Counted from the first letter of the stretch, positions 24,225-32,144 are shown. The stretch is DNA of 64,000 nucleotides from Nocardiopsis gilva YIM 90087 (GCF_002263495.1 NZ_CP022753.1:2790001-2854000); one strand, 5' to 3'. The notes: a model not told the origin generated them from the letters alone. A program made the numbers and translations.

Positions 24225-24667
24225 CCCAACCCCGCCGATTCGAACTCGTCCGCGACCACGACGTCACCGGAGTGTCAGGAACCGGTGTCGTCGCCCTCGG
24301 TGTGCAGTGGCCCGACGGAGCAGTCGTCGTGCGCTGGCTCACCGCCACCTCCTCCACCGCGATCTACGACTCCGCCGCCGACGTCGAAGCCATCCACGGC
24401 CACGGCGGACACACCCACATCCAATGGACCGACCCCGAACCGGTCAAATGGGCCAACGCCGCCGTGGATTGTCCGCACTGCCCCGACGGCCACACCCCGC
24501 CCACTGGCGGGTCCCAACCCTGGGGCGCGTTCCTCAGCAGTCACCGCGACGGCGACGGCCAACCCACCGACATCATCGTCTGTCGCTCTGGTGGGGCACA
24601 CGTCGCTGAGTCCGACGTGGAGTGGCTCCGGGCGGTCGTGCGCGCGGCGGAAGGCGGTGCTGCGTGA
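24221..24667 (+). CDS. Hypothetical early protein
   Basis: 148 residues. The beta-rich first half (GVVALGVQWPDGAVVVRWLT) resembles a small sandwich with an Asp/His-rich loop (HGHGGHTHIQW). One CPHCPDGHTPP motif follows, then a charged C-terminus. No family recognised. Coupled to both neighbours by 4-base overlaps. Confidence 0.6.
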   Translation: MTQPRRFELVRDHDVTGVSGTGVVALGVQWPDGAVVVRWLTATSSTAIYDSAADVEAIHGHGGHTHIQWTDPEPVKWANAAVDCPHCPDGHTPPTGGSQPWGAFLSSHRDGDGQPTDIIVCRSGGAHVAESDVEWLRAVVRAAEGGAA

Positions 24668-24909
24668 GCACTGAGGTGTCCAAGTGCACGCGCTGCACCC
24701 GCGCCGTCCCGACCGAACCACCCCGCGAAGGAGTCCGCTACCGGCTGCGCATGACCACCACGACGCACATCCTCAGGTTCAGCATCTGGCGGTTCCGCTG
24801 GATGCCCGCCCACCCGGCCGACCGGGTCCAGACCACCTACACCGATCTCACGCTGTGCGACACCTGCGCCGCCGACGTGCTCGCGTTCGCGCAGGGCAAG
24901 GAGACGTGA
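24664..24909 (+). CDS. Small zinc-ribbon protein
   Basis: 81 residues. CTRCTRAVPTEPPREGVRYR at the N-terminus and CDTCAADVL near the C-terminus form a treble-clef-like C2/C2 pattern, with a hydrophobic middle (ILRFSIWRFRWMPAH). GTG start in a GTGA overlap. Function unknown. Confidence 0.6.
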   Translation: MSTEVSKCTRCTRAVPTEPPREGVRYRLRMTTTTHILRFSIWRFRWMPAHPADRVQTTYTDLTLCDTCAADVLAFAQGKET

Positions 24910-25478
24910 TGCTCAAGTTCCTGCGCACCGTGCGGCACCTGCTGGCCACCCGCCACCCCGCCCACGGCGGCCACATCACACCGCGTCCGCAGCACGACGG
25001 ATATCCGGTGCAGCTCTCGCCCGGCTACGACCACGCGACCCTCGACACCATCGCCCGCGTACTCGACAGCGAACTCGGCCACACATGGTGCGACGACTGC
25101 TACCCCGCCGGAACCGACTGGCAGCACTTCACAGCGACCGCCGTCATCAACGCACTCACTCGCCATGACCAGGACCACGGCCGCGCCTATGAGGCGGACG
25201 GCCCCCGCGGCCGGGTCTACGCCGCGATCCGCCAGACCCTCCACCAGCTCCACCCCGACGCCGACGACGGCCGCCCCACCGGCGGCCACACCGCACTCGA
25301 CGACGACGCCCACCGCATCACCTTCGCCGTCATGAAACAACTCAACGGGCCCTGCGGCGACACCTGTCCACGCATCATCAGCGGGCCGCCCCTCACCTGC
25401 GAACTCCCGCACGGCCACCACGGCGGCCACCGTTATCGCGACACAACCTGGACCACCGTCACCGAGGAGCAGCCATGA
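24909..25478 (+). CDS. Hypothetical Cys/His-rich protein
   Basis: 189 residues. The basic N-terminal helix (MLKFLRTVRHLLATRHP) is followed by a middle region with CDDCYPAGTDWQHF and a C-terminal CGDTCPRIISGPPLTCELPH with many His. Several metal sites are possible. ATG in a TGATG overlap. No family recognised. Confidence 0.6.
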   Translation: MLKFLRTVRHLLATRHPAHGGHITPRPQHDGYPVQLSPGYDHATLDTIARVLDSELGHTWCDDCYPAGTDWQHFTATAVINALTRHDQDHGRAYEADGPRGRVYAAIRQTLHQLHPDADDGRPTGGHTALDDDAHRITFAVMKQLNGPCGDTCPRIISGPPLTCELPHGHHGGHRYRDTTWTTVTEEQP

Positions 25479-25600
25479 ACCGAGCCCACGCCACCCAGCC
25501 CCCGCCGTGGTGCCCCTACTGCGGCAAGCGGCTCCCAGGCCACCGCCCCGACTGCCCCACACTGCCGCGCTGCCACGCCACGACCAGCCCGCCCGCATGA
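25475..25600 (+). CDS. 41-residue zinc-finger-like microprotein
   Basis: Encodes a short protein with PPWCPYCGKRLPGHRPDCPT, giving CxxC plus His/Cys ligands. The start overlaps the upstream stop (ATGA) after GAGGAGCAGCC. Small but consistent with the run of Cys-rich microproteins around it. Confidence 0.5.
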   Translation: MNRAHATQPPPWCPYCGKRLPGHRPDCPTLPRCHATTSPPA

Positions 25601-25709
25601 GCAAGGACCGGCGGATCCAACCCGCCGGCCCCCTGCGTCTGGCGCCCGTGTACGCCTGTATCCCCCGATGGGATGCGGTCACGATAGATCACGATCACGA
25701 GGGGGCGCT

Positions 25710-26528
25710 ATGGGCGCGATCTGCGAAATCTGCGAGCACCCGGTGGGGGAGCAGGCCTACGTGTGCGCGGCGTGCGCCGGGGGGATGCTCGCCGCCCTGC
25801 GCGCCGTCCACGGCGACGCGCACCTGCACGGGCTGGACACCGATCTCGACATCGCCATCGCCCGACAGGGCACCCGGCTGCCCGACACCGGAGCCAAGCG
25901 CACCAAGACCGCCTCCCAGATCATCACCGAGGACATCACCCTGCCCCAGGCGCTGGCCATGGGTGGCGTCGACCCCCGCGCGAGCGAGGCCGCCCAGGTG
26001 CTGCGCGGCACCCTGTCCACCTGGTGCCGGGTCCTCATCGACGAGGACGGCGGCCACCCGCCGACGGGCACCCTGGCGTCCATGGCGCGCTGGCTCGGGG
26101 AGCGCACCGAGACGATCCGGCACCGCGCATGGGCCCCGGAGTGCGTCGACGAGGTCCTGGCCGCCGTCGCCCAGGCGCGGCGCGCCGTCGACCGGCCCCC
26201 CGAGCGGGTGTATGCGGGGGAGTGCCCCCAGTGCTCGGCACCGGTGTACGGGGTGAAGGGCCGCGACACCGCGGACTGCCGCCGGGAGGGGTGCGACGGC
26301 ATCATCGAGGACCCCGACGCCCGCCGGGCGGACGCCGCCCGCGAGGCCGCCCGCCTGGCCCCCGACCGGGAGGTGACCGCGGTTGAAGCCGCGTTGGTGG
26401 CGACCGCAATGGGCCAGCGGGTCACTGACCGGTGGATCCGTCGCCTTGACCAGATGGGGCGCCTGGCCCGGTGGACCCGGAGGCGCATCCGCGCCGGTAC
26501 CGGCTGGGGGACGTGCTGGCCGAGATGA
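25710..26528 (+). CDS. HTH protein with N-terminal zinc site; 3' end frameshifted
   Basis: 272 residues as read. CEICEHPVGEQAYVCAAC forms a zinc ribbon at the N-terminus. A helical middle region (about 60-170) with TGTLASMARWLGERTETIR is followed by a second ribbon (CPQCSAPVYG, CRREGCDGII) and a C-terminal helix-turn-helix (VTAVEAALVATAMGQRVTDR). The last 20 codons read as Arg/Trp-rich nonsense, while frame +2 from about 26470 continues as VDPEAHPRRYRLGDVLAEM up to 26551. That is the expected C-terminus, so one base appears to be missing near 26470. Probably a regulator closing the early operon. Confidence 0.7.
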   Translation: MGAICEICEHPVGEQAYVCAACAGGMLAALRAVHGDAHLHGLDTDLDIAIARQGTRLPDTGAKRTKTASQIITEDITLPQALAMGGVDPRASEAAQVLRGTLSTWCRVLIDEDGGHPPTGTLASMARWLGERTETIRHRAWAPECVDEVLAAVAQARRAVDRPPERVYAGECPQCSAPVYGVKGRDTADCRREGCDGIIEDPDARRADAAREAARLAPDREVTAVEAALVATAMGQRVTDRWIRRLDQMGRLARWTRRRIRAGTGWGTCWPR

Positions 26529-26592
26529 GTCCGCAGTCGCGGGCGAGCTAGTCCTCGGGTGGGGCGGGTCTGGGGCGTGCCCCCGTCCGAGG

Positions 26593-26639
26593 CGCGGCGT
26601 ATAGGTCCGAACCAGACCGGTCCGGGCCTATACGCCGCG
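26593..26639. terminator. Bidirectional hairpin between convergent genes
   Basis: 13-base perfect stem CGCGGCGTATAGG (26593-26605) with its complement at 26627-26639, plus extra pairs inside. It lies between the early operon end and the minus-strand HTH gene, so it can terminate both. Confidence 0.75.
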
Positions 26640-26660
26640 ATCTACCGCCGACCAGATCGC

Positions 26661-26921
26661 TCATGACCCGGCCCCCTTCTTCGCGGCGCGGCGCTTCTCG
26701 GCTGCCGACTTCCTAACGGCTTCGGCGGCCTCCGGGTTGGTGATCCGGCGGATCGTCTCCCGAGTCAGGTCGGTGCGCTTCACAAGATCGGTCTGAGCGA
26801 CGCCTGCGTCAGCCGCTTTGCGGATAGCGGTGTCACGGTCGTGTTTTGCCTGTTCCAGCAGGTCTTTGAGGTCGCGCCATCTCTGGGCGGCGGCGACGGC
26901 TGCTGTCAGTTCGTCTTCCAT
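26661..26921 (-). CDS. Small HTH regulator
   Basis: 86 residues. An N-terminal helix pair (VAAAQRWRDLKDLLEQAKHD) is followed by a helix-turn-helix (GVAQTDLVKRTDLTRETIRR) and a Lys/Arg/Ala-rich tail. The ATG at 26921 faces a divergent promoter carrying four GTAGGC/GCCTAC half-sites. Likely an autoregulator of this region. An in-frame extension into the operator region has no support. Confidence 0.7.
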   Translation of the reverse strand: MEDELTAAVAAAQRWRDLKDLLEQAKHDRDTAIRKAADAGVAQTDLVKRTDLTRETIRRITNPEAAEAVRKSAAEKRRAAKKGAGS

Positions 26922-26942
26922 GCCCAACAGATTGCCACACGA

Positions 26943-26987
26943 GTAGGCCAATTTCCATTGCCTACTTGCATGGCCTACGGCGTAGGC
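26943..26987. promoter_or_regulatory. Operator with four GTAGGC half-sites
   Basis: GTAGGC at 26943 and 26982 and GCCTAC at 26960 and 26973. The last pair forms the inverted repeat GCCTACGGCGTAGGC, and the first pair a wider one (11-base spacer). It lies between the HTH gene at 26921 and the plus-strand gene at 27029. Confidence 0.7.
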
Positions 26988-27028
26988 ATACAATGGAATC
27001 ATCAGCACGAGGCACACAGGAGGCGGGC

Positions 27029-27265
27029 ATGGCGCAGCACACCACCCAGCAGACCCGGTGGCCCAACGGCACCGTGGTCGTCTACCACGGATCCGTCACC
27101 CCCTGGCATGGCCACCACTTCGAAGCGTGGCCGTGCGACTGCGAGAACGAGCACTGCGGCCAAACCCGGTACCAGCTGGACGACCTCATCACCGAAGAGG
27201 CCGTACTCCTCCACGTGCGGCCCGGGTCCTTCAGCCCTGTGAGCGAGCTGCGCTCAGTCACCTAA
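27029..27265 (+). CDS. Small hypothetical protein
   Basis: 78 residues. A beta-rich first half (NGTVVVYHGSVTPWHGHHFE) precedes CDCENEHCGQTRYQLDD with three Cys. The ATG at 27029 follows CAGGAGGCGGGC. It is the first gene downstream of the GTAGGC operators. Unknown function. Confidence 0.6.
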   Translation: MAQHTTQQTRWPNGTVVVYHGSVTPWHGHHFEAWPCDCENEHCGQTRYQLDDLITEEAVLLHVRPGSFSPVSELRSVT

Positions 27266-27272
27266 CAAACGC

Positions 27273-27308
27273 GGCCCCGGGCCGGTGCGCCAACACCTTC
27301 CCGGGGCC
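27273..27308 (+). repeat. Intercistronic hairpin
   Basis: 9-base perfect stem GGCCCCGGG/CCCGGGGCC with an 18-base loop in the 77-base gap between the genes at 27029 and 27343. CTTGAT follows, so weak termination is possible. Confidence 0.55.
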
Positions 27309-27342
27309 TTGATCCACACCTGATGCGCCAGGAGTGAACCCG

Positions 27343-27474
27343 ATGGAATTCAACCACCACGACGACGCGCGGTGCACCTACTGCAAGGAATCCGCGATCA
27401 CCTACACCTACCCCGACGATCTGCCCACCCCGGTGTGCGGCGCCCACTCCATCGAGCTGGGAGCCGCCGCATGA
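27343..27474 (+). CDS. 43-residue CxxC microprotein
   Basis: Short protein with CTYCKESAITYTYPD and a second VCGAHS, matching a one-zinc ribbon of the kind seen in phage Cys-rich proteins. ATG at 27343 after GGAGTGAACCCG. Stop overlaps the next ATG (ATGA). Confidence 0.55.
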   Translation: MEFNHHDDARCTYCKESAITYTYPDDLPTPVCGAHSIELGAAA

Positions 27475-27698
27475 ACCTCCCGTACTGGAACAACCGCTCC
27501 GGGATCTGGGACGACGAGCCCGCCACCACGACCTGCCTGTGGGAGACAGACGGCGGCGCCGAGTGCGGCAACCCGATCCCCGCCAACGCCGACTCCGACG
27601 AGCCGTTCTGCTCCTGGCATCAGGGCGCGGTCGACCGGGGCGAGATCACCTACGAGGAATACCGCGCGCTCCGCACCCACCACCAGCCCGTGATCTGA
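27471..27698 (+). CDS. Small Cys-containing hypothetical protein
   Basis: 75 residues. CLWETDGGAECGNPIPANAD and a later FCSWHQGAVDRGEITYEEYR suggest a C3H zinc site plus a short helix. Coupled to the microprotein upstream. Unknown function. Confidence 0.6.
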   Translation: MNLPYWNNRSGIWDDEPATTTCLWETDGGAECGNPIPANADSDEPFCSWHQGAVDRGEITYEEYRALRTHHQPVI

Positions 27699-27707
27699 CA
27701 CAGAGAC

Positions 27708-27743
27708 GGCCCCGTCACGGCGACGCGACCGCCGGACGGGGCC
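27708..27743 (+). repeat. Intercistronic hairpin
   Basis: 9-base perfect stem GGCCCCGTC/GACGGGGCC with an 18-base loop, the same geometry as the hairpin at 27273, between the genes at 27471 and 27784. Confidence 0.55.
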
Positions 27744-27783
27744 TCGATCCCATCCATGCAGTTCCAGCCACATAGGAGGATCC

Positions 27784-28209
27784 GTGCTCAACCGTACCGC
27801 TGTTCGCCCCGAGCAGCTGGCCACCTACCGGCAACTCGTTGCCACCATCCACTACGCCAACCAGCGCACCCCCGAGCAGATCGCCGACCGCATTCGCGCC
27901 GCCGGGATCGTCGGTGAGCGCGGCAGCGTCGACGCCTCACCGGTCGGCCTGTGGCTTGTCGATGAGCTGCACACCGCTGGGATCCCCGCTGAGACCTACA
28001 GCTGGGTGGGTGACGACTTCACGGTCTATGACCGCGAGGGGCGGGTGCTGGCCCGCATCCGCATCCCCAGTGGCCCCACCGCAGGAACCCTGCATGAGCT
28101 GGAGTGCCTGGTCAACGACCTCGATCACGACTTCGCGGACCTCGTCGAGGGCGAACCGCTCGGTGAGGCCGACCGAGCCGAGCTGGCCGCCATCGAACCG
28201 CTCGAATAG
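27784..28209 (+). CDS. Hypothetical early protein
   Basis: 141 residues. A helical N-terminus (EQLATYRQLVATIHYANQRT) precedes an alpha/beta middle with GLWLVDELHTAGIPAETYSW and an acidic C-terminus. GTG at 27784 after AGGAGGATCC. No Cys, no membrane segment, no recognised family. Confidence 0.65.
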   Translation: MLNRTAVRPEQLATYRQLVATIHYANQRTPEQIADRIRAAGIVGERGSVDASPVGLWLVDELHTAGIPAETYSWVGDDFTVYDREGRVLARIRIPSGPTAGTLHELECLVNDLDHDFADLVEGEPLGEADRAELAAIEPLE

Positions 28210-28271
28210 GCCCTAGGTTGCGGGAGTTGCGGGTGTTCCGTATCGTCGTGATCAAATAGATCCACTGTCGC

Positions 28272-28412
28272 AAGGCCCGGTCGCCACGGCTGGGCCTTCG
28301 TCGTGCCCGGCAGGCCCCACACCCGCCCCTACGGGAGCGCCCCACCTGCCGGGCGCCCACCCGTCCGGCCCGACTCCGCCACTGGGGGGTGGGCGTCTGA
28401 GTCGGGCCGGAC
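28272..28412 (+). repeat. Two hairpins in a 230-base gap
   Basis: AAGGCCC/GGGCCTT (28272-28278/28292-28298) and a perfect 14-base stem GTCCGGCCCGACTC with its complement (28363-28376/28399-28412). The gap 28210-28439 also has a direct repeat TTGCGGG near 28217. The first hairpin may end the upstream unit; the second lies just before the next gene's ribosome site. Confidence 0.65.
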
Positions 28413-28439
28413 CGCCACACCAGCGCCACGGAGGACACC

Positions 28440-28769
28440 ATGCCGCGCGTCGCCATCACCGTCACCCCGATCACCCGCGACGGTGTCACCGGCGCGGCCG
28501 AGGCCGACGGCGACCCCGCCAACAACCACAGTGTGGCGAACACAGGCAGAGTGTTTGTCGAGGTCCGCAACGCGTCGGGCACCACGGCGCACGACGTCAC
28601 GTTCGTCACGCAGCAGACCGTCGACGGGCAGGCCGTCGGCGACCGAACCAAGAGCATCCCGTTCGGCGAGACCCACCGCTTCGGCAGCTTCCCCGTCAGC
28701 GTGTACGGGCGCGAGCTGCACGTGGACGTCGCCCACGCCGACCTCAAGCTCCGCGCGTTCTCCTACTGA
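28440..28769 (+). CDS. Hypothetical beta-rich protein
   Basis: 109 residues, no Cys and no membrane segment. Alternating hydrophobic pattern (GRVFVEVRNASGTTAHDVTF) suggests an immunoglobulin-like or CARDB-like beta sandwich. ATG at 28440 after GGAGGACACC. It stands alone between two gaps and converges with a small membrane-protein gene. Function unknown. Confidence 0.6.
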   Translation: MPRVAITVTPITRDGVTGAAEADGDPANNHSVANTGRVFVEVRNASGTTAHDVTFVTQQTVDGQAVGDRTKSIPFGETHRFGSFPVSVYGRELHVDVAHADLKLRAFSY

Positions 28770-28990
28770 TCACGCCGCTCATGCGGAGGCTTAGCGCTCG
28801 CCCAGAACCCCCCGGCCAGCAGCACACCGCCCACCGCCAGCAACGCCACCGCCAGCGGGGCACCATCAGCCGCCGCCGGACACCCACTTGAGTCGAACGC
28901 CGCGCCACACGAAGTCGGCACCAGGCCCAGCACGAACCCGCCCACCACGATCGCGGCACCCACCAGCATCAGCACACCAGCACGGGACAC
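28763..28990 (-). CDS. Small two-helix membrane protein
   Basis: 75 residues with two hydrophobic helices (about 5-25, VLMLVGAAIVVGGFVLGLVP; about 46-63) joined by a loop with two Cys (SCGAAFDSSGC) that could form a disulfide outside. GTG at 28990 after GAGGAG. It is the only minus-strand gene here, so it may be expressed in the lysogen as a superinfection or membrane factor; that is inference from orientation. Confidence 0.65.
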   Translation of the reverse strand: MSRAGVLMLVGAAIVVGGFVLGLVPTSCGAAFDSSGCPAAADGAPLAVALLAVGGVLLAGGFWASAKPPHERRDQ

Positions 28991-29085
28991 AGGAACTCCT
29001 CACCTCGGGGGATGTGGGGCTGAGCCTACGGTCCCGTACCTGCGCCGCGTACCATGTGGCCGGACCAGGCCAGGAGGAGGCGACG

Positions 29086-29454
29086 ATGCCGCTGCGTCCC
29101 TGCCTCGGTGTGCACGGCCAACCCTGCAACCGCCTCACCCGCGGCTCCCGCTGCCCCGAGCACCAGGCCGAGGCCGACCGCAGACGGGAAGCCAGCCGTC
29201 CGTCGTGGGTGCAGCGGTACGGCAAGGACTGGCAACGCGTCGCCAAGCAGTTCGTCGACGCCGCCGTGCGGCGCGGCGAGGGCTGCGTGTACTGCCACCA
29301 GGTCGGCCATTACGACGAGGCAGGCGTCCACAACTCGATGACCGCCGGACACATCGTCGCCCGCGAGGACGGCGGCACCAACGACGACGAGAACCTGCAG
29401 CTCGAATGCCGACACTGCAACTCCCGCAAGAAGCGAAGCAGGAAGGGAACGTGA
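29086..29454 (+). CDS. HNH endonuclease
   Basis: 122 residues. The HNH fold is supported by CVYCHQVGHYDEAG, the TAGHIVAREDGGTNDDENLQ motif (His plus Asn-rich ligand segment) and CRHCNSRKK. Position next to the terminase genes is classical for cos-type HK97-like phages, where HNH proteins assist TerL in genome cleavage. ATG at 29086 after AGGAGGAGGCGACG. It starts the late operon. Confidence 0.92.
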   Translation: MPLRPCLGVHGQPCNRLTRGSRCPEHQAEADRRREASRPSWVQRYGKDWQRVAKQFVDAAVRRGEGCVYCHQVGHYDEAGVHNSMTAGHIVAREDGGTNDDENLQLECRHCNSRKKRSRKGT

Positions 29455-29885
29455 CCCGCCAGGTCACGCTGGTCTGTGGCCCACCCTGCTCTGGCAAGAC
29501 CACCTGGGTAGCCGAGCACGCCAGCCCCGACGACATCGTGGTCGACCACGACGCCCTCGCCCGACACCTCGGCTCCACCCGCCACCACAACCACGGCCCC
29601 GCACTCCGAGGACAGGCCGAGCGCTACGTCGCCCAGCTCCTGCGCCACGTCGCCACCATGGAACACGGAACCGCGTGGGTCATCCGCACCGCACCCACCG
29701 CAACCCACCGCGCCCGGCTCGCCCACTATCTGAGGGCCGCCCGCACCGTGCTCCTCCTGCCCCCACTGCCCGAGCTGCTGACCAGGGCGCGCGCCCGGCC
29801 CGCACGACGCGAGACGACCAAAGCGATCAAGATCTGGCTCGCCAGGTACACGCCACGCGACGGCGACGAGGTCATCACCGGCTGA
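29451..29885 (+). CDS. P-loop kinase/ATPase (AAA, polynucleotide-kinase-like)
   Basis: 144 residues. Walker A is CGPPCSGKTTW at residue 9, then DIVVDHDALARHLG, and a lid-like Arg-rich region (RARARPARRETTKAIKIWL). Layout fits the ATP-binding kinases often found beside phage terminases. GTG overlapping the HNH stop. The substrate may be nucleic-acid ends or nucleotides; not certain. Confidence 0.75.
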   Translation: MTRQVTLVCGPPCSGKTTWVAEHASPDDIVVDHDALARHLGSTRHHNHGPALRGQAERYVAQLLRHVATMEHGTAWVIRTAPTATHRARLAHYLRAARTVLLLPPLPELLTRARARPARRETTKAIKIWLARYTPRDGDEVITG

Positions 29886-30011
29886 CACGCGCGGGGGAGG
29901 GGGAGTCGGATCTTCGGGTCGGGCCGAGCCTGACCCGTGCCCCCCGGGCGGGAATATCGCCGCAACTTAAAGTCATTTTTGCGCCGTTGGCGACTACAGG
30001 GGGTGACTTGC

Positions 30012-30485
30012 ATGCCCGGTCAGCCCCCACAGCCGGTTGAGCGCAAGCGGGCCCGCGGCAACCCCGGCAAGCGCTCGCTGCCGGAGCCGGTGGCGGTCCT
30101 GCAGCCGAGCGACAACATGCCGCCGGTTCCGGTGACGCTGGGACAGACGGGCCGGGCAGTGTGGCAACGCTTGTGGACCGCAGGACAGGGGTGGCTGTCG
30201 CCGACCACGGACGTGGACATCATGACGCGGCTGTGTGAGGCGCACGACGAGAGGGAAGCGATTCGCGCGGAGCTGGCGGAGTCCGGCTACCTAGTGAGTG
30301 GGTCGCAGGGCCAGCCGCGGCCAAATCCGCTCATCCGCACCCTGCGGGAACTGGAATCGCAGATGACCAAGCTCGAAGGTCTATGCGGGTTCAACCCCAG
30401 CGATCGCGGTCGTCTGGGATATGCCGAGGTGAAGCGCCAGTCGAAGCTGGACGAGCTACTGCAGAGACGCCGTGACGCGGGGTGA
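30012..30485 (+). CDS. Terminase small subunit (P27 family)
   Basis: 157 residues. A basic N-terminus (VERKRARGNPGKRSLPEPV) is typical of P27-type small terminases, followed by LGQTGRAVWQRLWTAGQGWL and a helical C-terminal half ending LDELLQRRRDAG. It binds phage DNA at the packaging site and recruits the large subunit encoded next, whose start overlaps by 14 bases. ATG at 30012 after AGGGGGTGACTTGC. The 126 bases upstream contain an AT-rich patch (ATATCGCCGCAACTTAAAG) that may hold the cos/pac site or a promoter. Confidence 0.85.
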   Translation: MPGQPPQPVERKRARGNPGKRSLPEPVAVLQPSDNMPPVPVTLGQTGRAVWQRLWTAGQGWLSPTTDVDIMTRLCEAHDEREAIRAELAESGYLVSGSQGQPRPNPLIRTLRELESQMTKLEGLCGFNPSDRGRLGYAEVKRQSKLDELLQRRRDAG

Positions 30486-31983
30486 GGCGTGGCCGCCGCG
30501 GTGGCTGACCCTGGTGCCTGCGGAGGACCTGGTGCGTGGCGACGGAGATCACGCTGCGGATTTCATCGAGGCGCTGTGCCGCATCACCAAGGAGAGCGTG
30601 GCGGGCGCCTCCGGGGAACCGATCGTGCTGCGGGGATGGCAGCGCGATCTGCTGGCGCACGTGTATGCGCGGCGGGCCGATGGCCGCTACCGGCACCGCC
30701 AGGCGCTGGTGGGGGTGGCGCGCAAGAACGGCAAGTCGGCGCTGGGGGCGGGGATGGCGCTGTACGGGTTGCTGTGCGGTCCTGCGGGCGGCGAGGTGTA
30801 CTCGTGTGCGGCGGACAAGGAGCAGGCCCGCATCGTGTTCGGCACCGCTAAGCGCATGGTGGAGATGGAGCCGGACCTCGCCGAGGTCATCAAGCCGTAC
30901 AAAGACGCCCTGGAGGTCAAGGAAACCGGCAGTGTCTACCGGGTCCTGTCGGCGGAGGCCTTCACCAAGGAGGGCCTGAACCCCACCCAGGTCATTTTCG
31001 ACGAGGTGCACGCCCAACCGAACCGGGAACTGTGGGACGTGATGGCGCTGGCCATGGGCGCCCGGGTGGAACCTCTGCTCATCGGGATCACCACCGCCGG
31101 GGTCCGCGCGGACGCCACCGGCAAGGACTCGCTGTGCTACTCGATGTATCAGTACGGGCGGCGCGTCGCGGCCGGGGAGTTCGAGGACCCGAGCTTCTTC
31201 ATGGCGTGGTGGGAGCCCGCCGACCCCAAGGCCGACCACCGCGACCCCAACACGTGGCGGGAGGCCAACCCCGGATTCGGCGACCTTGTCTCGGCGGAGG
31301 ATTTCGCGTCCGGGGTGCTGCGCACGATGGAGCCGGAGTGGCGCACCAAGCGCTGCAACCAGTGGGTCAGTACCGCGGAGTCGTGGATGCCCGCGGGGGC
31401 GTGGGGCGAGTGCACGGATGCTCGCGGGGTGCCCGACGGCGCCGAGGTCGTGCTCGGCTTCGACGGCAGCTTCTCCAACGACTCCACGGCGCTGGTGGTG
31501 GTGCAGATCCCGGATGGCGAGGAGGCCCCGCACATCGACGTGGTCGAGTGCTGGGAGAAGCCCGCTGACGCCGGGCAGGAGTGGCGGGTGCCGGTGATGG
31601 CGGTGGAGGAGGAGATTCGCCGGGCGTGCCGCCGGTGGCAGGTGCGCGAGGTCGTGTGCGACCCGGCTCGGTGGTCACGCACTTACGCGATTTTGGAGGA
31701 GGAGGGGCTGCCGATCGTGGAGTACCCGCAGTCGCCGACGCGGATGATCCCGGCGACGCAGCGGTTCTACGAGGCGGTCCTCAACGCGACGGTGACCCAT
31801 TCGGGGGATGCGCGGCTGGCCCGCCACATCGATAACTGCACGGTCTACACCGACTCACGCGGGTCGCGGTTGCGCAAGGACGCGAAGAACTCACCCCGCA
31901 AGATCGACTTGGCGATCGCCGCAGTGATGGCCTACGACCGGGCGTGCGTTGCTGAGCCGGAGGGGGTGCCGAACCTGTGGTGA
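30472..31983 (+). CDS. Terminase large subunit
   Basis: 503-residue packaging motor of the Terminase_1/HK97 type. ATPase domain: adenine-binding VLRGWQRDLL, Walker A GVARKNGKSALG (81-92), Walker B TQVIFDEVH (about 171-179) and the coupling motif ITTAG. RNase H-like nuclease domain: LGFDGSFSND (about 327), VCDPARWS, and the last acidic motif KIDLAIAAVMAYDRA. All key residues are present, so the protein is predicted functional. The GTG at 30472 overlaps terS. Confidence 0.95.
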   Translation: MTRGEAWPPRWLTLVPAEDLVRGDGDHAADFIEALCRITKESVAGASGEPIVLRGWQRDLLAHVYARRADGRYRHRQALVGVARKNGKSALGAGMALYGLLCGPAGGEVYSCAADKEQARIVFGTAKRMVEMEPDLAEVIKPYKDALEVKETGSVYRVLSAEAFTKEGLNPTQVIFDEVHAQPNRELWDVMALAMGARVEPLLIGITTAGVRADATGKDSLCYSMYQYGRRVAAGEFEDPSFFMAWWEPADPKADHRDPNTWREANPGFGDLVSAEDFASGVLRTMEPEWRTKRCNQWVSTAESWMPAGAWGECTDARGVPDGAEVVLGFDGSFSNDSTALVVVQIPDGEEAPHIDVVECWEKPADAGQEWRVPVMAVEEEIRRACRRWQVREVVCDPARWSRTYAILEEEGLPIVEYPQSPTRMIPATQRFYEAVLNATVTHSGDARLARHIDNCTVYTDSRGSRLRKDAKNSPRKIDLAIAAVMAYDRACVAEPEGVPNLW

Positions 31984-32144
31984 GCATCCTCGTGCAGGCG
32001 CTCGGCATCGCGCTGATGGCGGCGTTCTCCTGGTTTGTGTGGCCGCCGCTGCCGCTGCTGGTGGTTGGGGCGACGCTGGTGGTGGCGGTGGAGGCGCGCG
32101 ATCTGGCGCGGCGACGCCGGGCTGGGGGCGGTGAGCGCTCGTGA
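31980..32144 (+). CDS. 54-residue membrane protein between terL and portal
   Basis: One long hydrophobic stretch (residues 4-36, with FSWFVWPPLPLLVVGATLVV) and a basic tail (DLARRRRAGGGERS). GTG start in a GTGA overlap with terL, and its stop overlaps the portal GTG, so it is in the translated chain. Small proteins at this place occur in many siphoviruses; role unknown. Confidence 0.65.
   Translation: MSILVQALGIALMAAFSWFVWPPLPLLVVGATLVVAVEARDLARRRRAGGGERS

Noticed and set aside
25597-25709. Possible gene starting at the ATG at 25597 in an ATGA overlap
   Set aside because: Its frame runs through the convincing gene at 25710 with nonsense composition; no ribosome site.
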